64,000 bases of DNA, from positions 1,240,001-1,304,000 of the forward strand of contig NZ_JAQKQJ010000010.1 in NCBI RefSeq assembly GCF_029109325.1. Reading direction: 5' to 3'. A program made the translations under genes and the position numbers. Shown here piece after piece: positions 37,629 through 45,128 of this stretch. Position 1 is the first letter of the stretch. Every line of letters starts with the position of its first letter. This DNA is from Nodosilinea sp. PGN35 (lineage in GTDB: Bacteria; Cyanobacteriota; Cyanobacteriia; Phormidesmidales; Phormidesmidaceae). The notes under the pieces are model-generated. The model was not told the origin of the DNA. It ran no database searches and saw only the letters and a program-made list of their open reading frames with translations.

Positions 37629-38888
37629 CTAGCTACGGTATTTTCTAAACACTAGGGTAACGTTGTGGCCGCCAAAGCCAAAGGAGTTAGAAATTGCCAC
37701 CTCAATGGGCATAGAGCGGCTCTGGTTGGGAATATAGTCGAGGTCGCAGTCGGGGTCAGGGTCGTGGAGGTTGATGGTGGGGGGGGCGATGTCGTTGGCG
37801 ATCGCCAGGCAGGTGGCCACTGCCTCAATGCCGCCGGAGCCCCCCAGCAGGTGCCCGGTCATCGACTTGGTGGAACTCACCGCCACCCTGTGGGCCGCCT
37901 CCCCCAGGGCAGTTTTGATCGCCTGGGTCTCGGTAGGATCGTTTGCCCCGGTGCTGGTGCCGTGGGCGTTGATATAGCTAATCTCGTCGGGTGAGATGCC
38001 CGCGTCCTTGAGGGCCAGCTGAATGCAGCGGGCCGCCCCGGCCCCACCGGGCACCGGAGCTGTCATGTGGTAGGCGTCGCAGGTCATGCCATAGCCGACA
38101 ATTTCGCCATAGATGGTGGCCCCTCGGCTCAGGGCATGCTCCAGCTCTTCGAGGATCAAAATGCCGCAGCCTTCGCCGATCACAAAGCCGTCGCGGTTTT
38201 TATCAAAGGGGCGGCTGGCGGTGGCGGGGTCGTCGTTGCGGGTGGAGAGGGCGCGGGCCGAGGCAAAGCCCGCCACCGACAGGGGCGTCACCGCCGCCTC
38301 GGTGCCGCCGCAGATCATCGCCTGGGCGTAGCCCTGCTGAATCAGGCGAAAGGCATCACCGATGGCGTTGGAGCCAGCGGCGCAGGCGGTCACAGCACAG
38401 GTGCTTGGCCCCTTGGCCCCGGTATGGATGGCGGTTAGCCCCGCCGCCATGTTGGCGATCATCATCGGAATCATGAAGGGGCTACAGCGGCTGGGACCCC
38501 GGTTGAGATAGATCTCCTGCTGGTCTTCGAGCACCTTGAGACCGCCGATGCCCGAGCCAATACAGGTGCCAATCTGCTCAGCGTTGAGATCGGTGATGGT
38601 CAGCCCCGAGTGTTGCAGGGCGCGCTGGCCCGCAATCACCGCAAACTGAGCAAAGCGATCCATACGTTTGACCTCTTTGCGGTCAAGAAAGTTGCCGGGG
38701 TCAAAGCCTTTGACTTCCGCAGCAATCTGCGACGCGTGCTGGGAGGGGTCAAAATGGGTGATGCGAGCCGTGCCGCTGCGACCGGCCACCAGCCCAGCCC
38801 AGTATTCCTCCAGGCTATTGCCAATGGGAGTAATGGCATCCATGCCGGTTACCACAACGCGCTTTGAGTCAGAGTTTGCCATAGCCAA
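37629..38888 (-). CDS. fabF: Beta-ketoacyl-ACP synthase II
   Basis: Condenses acyl-ACP with malonyl-ACP in fatty acid elongation. The 419 residues carry the nucleophile in STCAVTACAAGSNA (Cys about 170), the His motifs NAHGTSTGANDPTE and MTGHLLGGSGG, and the C-terminal NSFGFGGHN. Start ATG at 38888 (MAMANS) or 38882. acpP lies directly upstream with a hairpin in the 137-bp gap. Confidence 0.97.
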   Translation of the reverse strand: MAMANSDSKRVVVTGMDAITPIGNSLEEYWAGLVAGRSGTARITHFDPSQHASQIAAEVKGFDPGNFLDRKEVKRMDRFAQFAVIAGQRALQHSGLTITDLNAEQIGTCIGSGIGGLKVLEDQQEIYLNRGPSRCSPFMIPMMIANMAAGLTAIHTGAKGPSTCAVTACAAGSNAIGDAFRLIQQGYAQAMICGGTEAAVTPLSVAGFASARALSTRNDDPATASRPFDKNRDGFVIGEGCGILILEELEHALSRGATIYGEIVGYGMTCDAYHMTAPVPGGAGAARCIQLALKDAGISPDEISYINAHGTSTGANDPTETQAIKTALGEAAHRVAVSSTKSMTGHLLGGSGGIEAVATCLAIANDIAPPTINLHDPDPDCDLDYIPNQSRSMPIEVAISNSFGFGGHNVTLVFRKYRS

Positions 38889-38950
38889 ATTTCAGGTGAA
38901 CCAAAATTGAGGTTAAGGGGCAGGCCGGGCGGGCCAGCTAAAAAACTGAC

Positions 38951-38984
38951 GGCTTGCGGGGCACCCCTCAGCGCCCCGCAAGCC
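38951..38984 (-). terminator. Hairpin between acpP and fabF
   Basis: A 12-bp perfect stem, GGCTTGCGGGGC with GCCCCGCAAGCC, and a 10-nt loop. On the minus strand GTCAGTTTTTTAG follows, a terminator arrangement; read-through would still feed fabF. Confidence 0.75.
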
Positions 38985-39025
38985 CACTAGTATAAGCGTA
39001 TCTCAAGCCTAGAATGGGGGATGGT

Positions 39026-39265
39026 CTAGGCGGCCTTGTCTTCGATAAAGTTAACGGCATCCTGTACGGTGGCAATGCCTTCGGCTGCTTCGTCAGGAAT
39101 TTCAATGCCAAACTCCTCTTCTAGAGCCATCACTAGCTCTACGGTATCGAGAGAATCGGCGCCTAGGTCGTTGGCGAAACTAGCTTCGGGCTTAACGTCA
39201 GCCTCTTCAACCCCTAGCTGCTCGCTGACAATCTTTTTGACCTTTTCAAAAGTCTCTGCGCTCAT
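39026..39265 (-). CDS. acpP: Acyl carrier protein
   Basis: Carries growing acyl chains on 4'-phosphopantetheine. From ATG at 39265 it has 79 residues, all helical and acidic, with the attachment serine in [11 protein letters not shown]. The frame is open to 39331, but the extra residues are not family-like. The usual bacterial acpP-fabF order; the stem-loop between them probably sets a higher acpP level. Confidence 0.97.
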   Translation of the reverse strand: MSAETFEKVKKIVSEQLGVEEADVKPEASFANDLGADSLDTVELVMALEEEFGIEIPDEAAEGIATVQDAVNFIEDKAA

Positions 39266-39499
39266 GGTTCTCCAACGCCTCTTTGTACGGATTAATCGAC
39301 AACAAAAAACCTTATCACTCTGCGACCCCATCGAGACGAATATCTGACGTCAAGCCCCAGCATAAGGCCGCTCAATTTTGGCCACCTTCCCCTGAGCCGA
39401 GTCGGAGGGGAGATGTTACGGAACGACTGGCTCCGACGGCGCTGAGCCAGCTACAGTTACCAATTTTGAGCATTGCTCCATAGTATCGGAAAAGGAACC

Positions 39500-40096
39500 C
39501 TACCAGAACTCTGTCGCTCGGTAGCCAAGTTCCTCAAGCATAGAGCGCAGCAGCGGTAGACTCAGCCCAATGACGTTGCTGTGGCAGCCCTCGATTCTCT
39601 CGATCATCAGCGCCCCTTTGCCGTCGCTAGAAAAAGCCCCGGCGCAGTTTAGGGGTTCGCCCGTGTTGACGTAGGCGGCAATGGTCGCGTCGTCAATGTT
39701 GGCAAAGTAGACCTGGGTAACGGCGCTACGCACCAGGGTGCGCCCGCCGGGGGCAATCAGGGCATGGCCCGTGTGAATTTCGCCCATCTGCCCCCGCATG
39801 GCCTGCCAACGGGCGATCGCATCGCTCTTATCCGCCGGTTTGCCGTAGATCTGGCCGCCAAAGGCCATCACCGAGTCGCAGCCCATCACCAGGGCGCTGG
39901 GAAACTGGGGGGCAACCGTCTCCGCTTTGCAGCGGGCCAGCGTCGCCACATAGGTGGGCGGATCGGTGATGCTCACCCGGTCTTCATCAAAGTTGCTGGG
40001 GTACACGAAGGGGTGAATGCCTGCCCCCACTAGCAAAACGCGGCGGGCCTTGGAGGCCGACGCGAGCACAAACTGGGGTCGAGGAGAAGTAGACAT
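39500..40096 (-). CDS. maf: Maf-family nucleoside triphosphate pyrophosphatase
   Basis: Hydrolyses non-canonical or excess nucleoside triphosphates to the monophosphates. The 198 residues show the Maf start [13 protein letters not shown] (usual LASxSPRR), the catalytic-Asp motif [21 protein letters not shown] and the C-terminal [14 protein letters not shown]. The substitution SKAR for the usual SPRR is within the variation seen in the family as far as I know. It lies 28 nt downstream of the CyanoP gene on the same strand. Confidence 0.9.
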   Translation of the reverse strand: MSTSPRPQFVLASASKARRVLLVGAGIHPFVYPSNFDEDRVSITDPPTYVATLARCKAETVAPQFPSALVMGCDSVMAFGGQIYGKPADKSDAIARWQAMRGQMGEIHTGHALIAPGGRTLVRSAVTQVYFANIDDATIAAYVNTGEPLNCAGAFSSDGKGALMIERIEGCHSNVIGLSLPLLRSMLEELGYRATEFW

Positions 40097-40124
40097 AGCT
40101 GAGGTTGACGGCGAGGGTCTAGAC

Positions 40125-40667
40125 CTAGGACACCTTAAACGAGGCCACCGACTGTTTCATCAGGTCCCGGACTTTCTCCCAGCGGCCTTCGTCGGTGGAG
40201 GCATTAAACGTGTAGAGCTTGCCCCGCCGCACGATGGCGCTGGCGAGGTTGTGGCGCGGCCCAGCGGGCAGATCGGCCAGGTATTCGAGAATGTAGTAAG
40301 TTTTATCGTCAACGGTGTTGATGCGCTGGGCGCTGAGCAGATCGACGCTGCTGTCATCCCCCGACAGGGCGCTGAAGCTCTTGGAGAGCTTGTAGCCTAC
40401 TTCAGTGGGGGTGCCCAGGGCGTCGAGGTCTTTGCCCTCAGGAACGTCGCTGATCACCACGCTGATGTTCTCGGTCTCGTGGATAATGTCGTGAAAGACT
40501 ACGTCGGCGGCACCGGGCACGTTGACCTCAACCCAGCCGGTGGGATACATAAACTCGTAGCCCGAATATTGGTCGGCGTAGGCCTGAAGACCACCGCCGC
40601 CACCCACGCAGCCCTGGAGGGTGACAGCAAAAACAATCAAAAGCACTGTGGTCAGCCGCTTCAGCAT
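40125..40667 (-). CDS. CyanoP, PsbP-like photosystem II lipoprotein
   Basis: Lumenal lipoprotein implicated in early photosystem II assembly. The 180-residue precursor has a type II signal peptide with lipobox LQGC (Cys20), followed by a PsbP domain: [35 protein letters not shown], and [20 protein letters not shown]. The order with maf downstream makes a small minus-strand unit. The gene name differs between databases, so the symbol is left empty. Confidence 0.93.
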   Translation of the reverse strand: MLKRLTTVLLIVFAVTLQGCVGGGGGLQAYADQYSGYEFMYPTGWVEVNVPGAADVVFHDIIHETENISVVISDVPEGKDLDALGTPTEVGYKLSKSFSALSGDDSSVDLLSAQRINTVDDKTYYILEYLADLPAGPRHNLASAIVRRGKLYTFNASTDEGRWEKVRDLMKQSVASFKVS

Positions 40668-40713
40668 GGGTCAATATCCTTGGATTTCTAAGTCTCAATC
40701 ATCGTCAATTGTC

Positions 40714-41580
40714 TCACACGGGCTGCTCAGCCGACTTTTGAAAAAACAGCAGGTGCTGCTCGGGCAGGCGATCGTCGGTCTTAACCCAATCTAGGCCCAC
40801 GGCGGCCATTTCGCGGCGCACCTGAGCCACGCTCATTTTGTGCAGCCGCTTGATCATGACCAGGGGGTTCTCGGCTCTGTACTCGGCTAGCACCACCCGC
40901 CCGCCGGGCTTGAGGGCCACCACCACCCCCTCCATCACCTCGCGGGGATAGGCAAATTCGTGGTAGGCATCGACCAGCAGCGCCAGGTCAACGGAGCCCG
41001 GCGGCAGATTGGGACTGTCGGGCTCACCCAGCACCGGCTCCACGTTCTCAATGCCCCTGGCCGCTAGCTCGGTCTGGAGCAGGGCCAGCATTTCAGGCTG
41101 AATATCTACGGCTAGCACCCTACCCTGGGGCACCAGGGGGGCGATGCGGCGGGCAAAATAGCCGGTACCCGCTCCGATATCGGCGACCACATCGGTGGGA
41201 GCCAGTCCCAAGGCCTCGATCGCCGCCTGGGGCCGCTCTTGTAGCGCCCGACTGGGGCGATCGAGCCAGCCCGCCCCCTCGTGGCCCATGGTCTGGGCAA
41301 TTTCTCGCCCCAGGTAAACCCGGCCAATGCCGTCGGGGCTGGGGGAGACCGTCTGATAATCGGTACTGGCCTGGAGCGCCGCCGGGCCGCAGGCGGTCAG
41401 GCTCCACAGCACAACGACCCAGGTGAGGCGGCGCAGGAGCGAGGCGATTGCGGGACGGAGACTCGTTCCGAGTCGGAGCCCGAACGCTGCGCGAATTGCG
41501 ATCCAGCAGTTGTCTGGCTCCCGATCGCGGGGGTGGGCCCCAGTCATCACAACCTCAGCTCCCAAGTCAATTCCACCCAT
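40714..41580 (-). CDS. Class I SAM-dependent methyltransferase with a lipoprotein-like N-terminus
   Basis: Substrate unknown. The C-terminal about 190 residues form a methyltransferase domain: VVADIGAGTGYFARRIAPLV (SAM motif I), VLAVDIQPEMLAL, DLALLVDAYHEF, LKPGGRVVLAEY. In front lies LTWVVVLWSLTACGP, a hydrophobic segment ending in a lipobox-like LTAC (Cys about 64), which would export the protein to a compartment without SAM. The start (ATG 41580 or 41547) leaves more than 45 residues before this segment, and no closer ATG/GTG/TTG is in frame. A cytosolic membrane-anchored enzyme is the alternative. Confidence 0.8.
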   Translation of the reverse strand: MGGIDLGAEVVMTGAHPRDREPDNCWIAIRAAFGLRLGTSLRPAIASLLRRLTWVVVLWSLTACGPAALQASTDYQTVSPSPDGIGRVYLGREIAQTMGHEGAGWLDRPSRALQERPQAAIEALGLAPTDVVADIGAGTGYFARRIAPLVPQGRVLAVDIQPEMLALLQTELAARGIENVEPVLGEPDSPNLPPGSVDLALLVDAYHEFAYPREVMEGVVVALKPGGRVVLAEYRAENPLVMIKRLHKMSVAQVRREMAAVGLDWVKTDDRLPEQHLLFFQKSAEQPV

Positions 41581-41630
41581 TTACTCCCTCACCCAATCGC
41601 TTAACCACCTACTTATCGGCCCATTCCCCC

Positions 41631-42200
41631 TTAGGCCTCAACTGGGGCAGCCGCAGGCTCCAGCAGGGTGACCAACGCCAGATTCACCCGGTCTTCAGCG
41701 GGCTGGCTGAGTTCGGCCCGCACGCTGGGGCCAAAAAAAGATTCGATTTTGGCCTTTTTCTCTACCCAGGTAGAAAAGGGCACCGTGGCCGAGTCGAACT
41801 CTAGCACCAGTGCGTAGCTGCCGTCGATCTCGGTTTCGTACAGGCCGCTCAGCTCAGGGCACTCTTGCCCCGAAGGACTCAGCCCCAGCTTTTGCAGGGC
41901 CACGTCGAGATGGGCCTCTTGGCCGTAGCGGTAGCGGGTGATGTCTTGGCGCACCTGGTTTTGGGTGGGGGTAGCCTGCTCTTCGCGCAGCTTGAGCACC
42001 GCTGGGGAGGTCGGCTGGGTGTAGGGGGCAGGCTCTAGCTCTGCGGCCCGCAGCGCCAACCCGCCCAGCAGCACCGGAATACCGTAGAAGAACCCGACCA
42101 GGTTGAGGGTGGAGTTGTCTTGGAAGTAGGCAATAAACCCAACAATGGTGAGCACCCCGCCCACCGCCAGCAGCACCAGACTCAGGTTGATTCGCCCCAT
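41631..42200 (-). CDS. DUF2854 family membrane protein
   Basis: Conserved in cyanobacteria and chloroplast-bearing plants; function not established to my knowledge. From ATG at 42200 the protein has 189 residues: two hydrophobic segments (about 5-25 and 30-50; NLSLVLLAVGGVLTIVGF and GFFYGIPVLLGGLAL) and a soluble tail with the conserved DITRYRYGQEAHLD and CPELSGLYETEIDGSYALVL. The frame is open upstream to 42323 without further similarity. Confidence 0.85.
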   Translation of the reverse strand: MGRINLSLVLLAVGGVLTIVGFIAYFQDNSTLNLVGFFYGIPVLLGGLALRAAELEPAPYTQPTSPAVLKLREEQATPTQNQVRQDITRYRYGQEAHLDVALQKLGLSPSGQECPELSGLYETEIDGSYALVLEFDSATVPFSTWVEKKAKIESFFGPSVRAELSQPAEDRVNLALVTLLEPAAAPVEA

Positions 42201-42361
42201 GGGATCTCCAGCGTGACTACGATCTGTCACTATCATGCCGCGTTGTGGATGAGAAAGGTAGATGAGGAGTGCGTCAGATGCCTGACTTTCCCATCTACCC
42301 CTGCCCGGTGCACGCCGCCACAAAGTTGTTTATGCTGTCGATGAAGAGTTTGAGGCGGGCC

Positions 42362-42535
42362 ATGGAACTGCAAATGATTCGCGATCGCATCGCTACCATT
42401 CGCGCTAAGCGCGAGGCGCTGATTCAGCTGCTGGAGCAGCCCGACTTGGGTACCCTGCGCATTGATGTCAACCAGGCGATCGAAGAAATGGACGATCTGC
42501 TGGAAGAATTTGACCGCACCTTTCCGGTGGTGTGA
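42362..42535 (+). CDS. Small coiled-coil-like acidic protein
   Basis: Not recognised. From ATG at 42362, with GAGG 8 nt upstream, it has 57 residues, almost entirely amphipathic helix (MELQMIRDRIATIRAKREAL, later IDVNQAIEEMDDLLEEFD), suggesting a helical hairpin or dimer. Upstream in-frame ATGs at 42332 and 42269 are possible; the longer forms reach the divergent DUF2854 gene. Confidence 0.6.
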   Translation: MELQMIRDRIATIRAKREALIQLLEQPDLGTLRIDVNQAIEEMDDLLEEFDRTFPVV

Positions 42536-42616
42536 CCGGTAGGATGATAGGTTGGGATCTGGACTAAACCGAGTCCTTCATACAATCCCTGCAACAATCC
42601 GAGGTGACTCTGTGGC

Positions 42617-42660
42617 GGTAGGCCGGTTTCTGGCCCACGGGCTAGTGGGCCTGGCCTACC
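42617..42660 (+). promoter_or_regulatory. Compound hairpin in the ferredoxin leader
   Basis: Outer stem GGTAGGCC/GGCCTACC and inner stem GGCCCAC/GTGGGCC, perfect in both arms, 73 nt upstream of the ferredoxin ATG. No T-run follows. It could be a leader RNA structure. A 34-codon frame (GTG 42612 to TAA 42716, GAGG 7 nt upstream) crosses it. Confidence 0.6.
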
Positions 42661-42732
42661 GGGCGGCACGCTGTTGGATTGCTCAAAGCCCGCAGGACTG
42701 TTGTCTATTTATCTAACCTTCTGTCAACCGCT

Positions 42733-43050
42733 ATGGCCACCAGCTACTCCGTCGAAATTCACCATCAGGGCACGACTCAGACCATTACCGTTCCCGACGA
42801 TCAGACTATTCTGGCGGCGGCCCATGCGGTGGGTCTAGATCTACCCACCTCCTGCGGGGCGGGGGTGTGCACCACCTGTGCTGCCCTGGTGCTAGAGGGG
42901 GAGGTGGAGCAGAGCGACGGCATGGGGGTGAGCCCTGAGCTTCAGTCTGAGGGGTACGCGCTGCTGTGCGTGGCCTACCCGCGCTCAGACATCAAGCTCG
43001 AAACTGAAAAGGAAGACATCGTCTACCAAAAACAGTTCGGCCAGGGCTAG
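42733..43050 (+). CDS. 2Fe-2S plant-type ferredoxin
   Basis: Soluble one-electron carrier. From ATG at 42733 it has 105 residues with the cluster ligands Cys41, Cys46, Cys49 (SCGAGVCTTC) and Cys79 (ALLCVAYP). The C-terminal extension (ETEKEDIVYQKQFGQG) is a little longer than in PetF, and the lower acidity suggests a minor paralogue rather than the main photosynthetic ferredoxin (inference). It is followed by a palindromic repeat and then the DUF3326 module on the same strand. Confidence 0.92.
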   Translation: MATSYSVEIHHQGTTQTITVPDDQTILAAAHAVGLDLPTSCGAGVCTTCAALVLEGEVEQSDGMGVSPELQSEGYALLCVAYPRSDIKLETEKEDIVYQKQFGQG

Positions 43051-43053
43051 ACC

Positions 43054-43078
43054 GTAGGGTGGGCATTGCCCACCCTAC
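43054..43078. repeat. 25-bp perfect palindromic repeat
   Basis: GTAGGGTGGGCA, centre T, TGCCCACCCTAC. It belongs to the same family as 13243-13264 and is placed directly after the ferredoxin stop, where it may act as terminator. Confidence 0.8.
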
Positions 43079-43109
43079 ACCGAACAGAAATAGTTTTTGT
43101 GGGTAGACA

Positions 43110-43307
43110 ATGGCGCTGGCCACACACTTCATTACATTGGATATTAATTTGGCAGAGGCTCAGGAGAACCTGGTGGGGGCGATCGAAGCGGCCCTGGCCG
43201 AGCGCGGCGAACCCCTGCGCTGGGCAATTACCCAGGTGAACGCTGCCACCCAAATCGCTACGGTCGAAGCGGTGGTGACGACGCACTTCAATTCTGAACT
43301 GCCATGA
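43110..43307 (+). CDS. Small protein coupled to the DUF3326 gene
   Basis: Not recognised. The 65 residues (MALATHFITLDINLAEAQEN, later VEAVVTTHF) suggest a beta-alpha-beta fold without catalytic motifs. The stop overlaps the start of the next gene (ATGA), so the two proteins are probably made together and may interact. It contains a GCGATCG site; base composition is like its neighbours. Confidence 0.7.
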   Translation: MALATHFITLDINLAEAQENLVGAIEAALAERGEPLRWAITQVNAATQIATVEAVVTTHFNSELP

Positions 43308-44410
43308 ATGCCAATCTGAGTAGTCGCCCCTACACGGCGGTGCTGGTGGTACCTACCGGTATTGGGGCGGCGGTGGGGGGCTACGCCGGGGACGCGCTGC
43401 CGGTGGCGCGGGCGATCGCCTCGGTGGTCGATACGCTCATTACCCACCCCAACGTGATGAATGGGGCACAGCTCTACTGGCCGCTGCCCAACGCCTGCTA
43501 CGTCGAGGGCTACGGGCTAGACCAGTTTGCCGCCGGGCGCTGGGGCCTGCGACCGGTACACCGCAACCGCATTGGCCTGGTGCTGGATGGGGCGATCGAA
43601 AACGACCTGCGCTGGCGGCACCTGCAAGCGGCGGATGCCGCTCGGGCCACCCTGGGCTTAGATTTGACCGACTACGTGGTGACGGATGCCCCCCTGGGGG
43701 TGGAGCTGCGCAGGGCGGACTCGGGGGCGACCTGGGGCACGATTGGGCAGCCCGACAGTTTGCTGCGGGCGGCGGAGCAAGCGATCGCCGCTGGGGCCAC
43801 GGCGATCGCCGTGGTGGCCCGCTTTCCCGACGATATCGAGGCTGAGGCCCTGCAAGACTATCGCCAGGGCCAGGGGGTCGATCCGCTGGCGGGGGCCGAG
43901 GCGGTGATCAGTCACCTGGTGGTGCGTACCCTACGGGTGCCCTGCGCCCACGCCCCGGCTCTGGGCCCGCTGCCCCTAGACCCGTCGATTTCACCCAAGT
44001 CTGCCGCCGAAGAACTGGGCCACACCTTTTTGCCCTGCGTGCTGGCGGGGTTGAGTCGGGCACCGGGTTTTGTCGTCGATCCAGGGCTGAGGCCAGGGCT
44101 GAGACAAGCTAACCCTGTCCTCTGGGCCGACCAGGTAGATGCCATTGTGGTACCGGCCAGCGCCTGCGGCGGCAGCGCGCTGCTGAGTCTGGGGGGGCGA
44201 TCGCTGGCGATCGCCGTGGAGGCCAACACCACCGCTCTGGCGGTCAGCCCCGAGGCCCTGGGGGTACCGGCTGTGCGGGTGGCCTCTTACCTAGAGGCGG
44301 TGGGGCTGCTGGCCGCCCATCGAGCGGGGGTTGCCCCCCAGGCGCTGACGGCCCAGGTGCGGCAGATCAAGGCGCTGACGCCCTCAGGGGTTCTTCCTTT
44401 GGGCGGATAG
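43304..44410 (+). CDS. DUF3326 domain protein
   Basis: Conserved in cyanobacteria and plants; function unknown. The 368 residues show VPTGIGAAVGGYAGDALPVA, a Gly-rich start resembling a nucleotide- or phosphate-binding loop, HPNVMNGAQLYWPLPNACYVEGYGLD (split here: HPNVMNGA, NACYVEGY), and late PASACGGSALLSLGG. It looks like a soluble alpha/beta enzyme. It is preceded by a coupled 65-residue protein and followed by a 286-bp gap. Confidence 0.85.
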   Translation: MNANLSSRPYTAVLVVPTGIGAAVGGYAGDALPVARAIASVVDTLITHPNVMNGAQLYWPLPNACYVEGYGLDQFAAGRWGLRPVHRNRIGLVLDGAIENDLRWRHLQAADAARATLGLDLTDYVVTDAPLGVELRRADSGATWGTIGQPDSLLRAAEQAIAAGATAIAVVARFPDDIEAEALQDYRQGQGVDPLAGAEAVISHLVVRTLRVPCAHAPALGPLPLDPSISPKSAAEELGHTFLPCVLAGLSRAPGFVVDPGLRPGLRQANPVLWADQVDAIVVPASACGGSALLSLGGRSLAIAVEANTTALAVSPEALGVPAVRVASYLEAVGLLAAHRAGVAPQALTAQVRQIKALTPSGVLPLGG

Positions 44411-44696
44411 AAAACCGCCGTGGGGTCTTTACAATTGCACCTGGAGGAGGCCGATGGGAGATGCCTGCTGTCTACAGCCCCACGACAGCCCCCGCCGCGC
44501 TAGGGTGAGTTGGGGTGAGAGCGTCGCTGACTCGCGACCGCATCAATCTTCTTGGTTTGGCGGCCCTAGGGACTTTTTGGGGGACGCTCTGGGGGGTGGA
44601 CCGCTGTCGCCGTCAACGCTTGCCGCCTGCCTGCGGCATTTGCCCTCGGGTGAGGCTGGTACCACGCGGCCGCCGCTGTTGTCACAGGAGCATAGT

Positions 44697-45128
44697 ATGG
44701 AAAAGCGGACTGTCAACGTTCTACTGGTCGAGGACGACGAGGTAGATGTCATGAACGTTCAGCGGGCCTTTAAGCGCAACCGCATCGACAATCCCCTGTA
44801 CATCGCCAACAACGGCCTGGATGCCCTCAGCATGCTGCGCGGCGAGGACGATGCGCCGTCGTCAATGCCAGAGCATCGGCGACTGGTGCTGCTTGACATC
44901 AACATGCCCAAGATGAATGGCCTAGAATTTCTCCAGGAGCTGCGCCAGGATGAATCGCTGAAATCGACGCCAGTGGTCGTATTAACTACCTCCGACGCCG
45001 ACCAGGATCGCCTCGAAGCCTACCGGTTGAATGTGGCAGGCTATATTCTAAAGCCAGTTACCTTTGCTACCTTCACTCGGGTAATGGAGGCCCTCAATCA
45101 GTACTGGGCGCTGTGTGAAATTCCTTAA
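44697..45128 (+). CDS. Single-domain response regulator (Rcp1-like)
   Basis: Receiver-only regulator of 143 residues. Acidic pocket VEDDEVDV, phospho-Asp in LLDINMPKMNG, Thr in VVVLTTSDADQD and Lys in GYILKPVT are all present; the FKRNRI insertion after the acidic pocket and the long alpha4-beta5 region resemble phytochrome partner regulators (Rcp1). ATG at 44697 has AGGAG 6 nt upstream. The frame continues upstream to ATG 44454, itself 3 nt behind GGAGGAGG. The last 14 nt overlap the following kinase gene, so the two are coupled. Confidence 0.9.
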   Translation: MEKRTVNVLLVEDDEVDVMNVQRAFKRNRIDNPLYIANNGLDALSMLRGEDDAPSSMPEHRRLVLLDINMPKMNGLEFLQELRQDESLKSTPVVVLTTSDADQDRLEAYRLNVAGYILKPVTFATFTRVMEALNQYWALCEIP

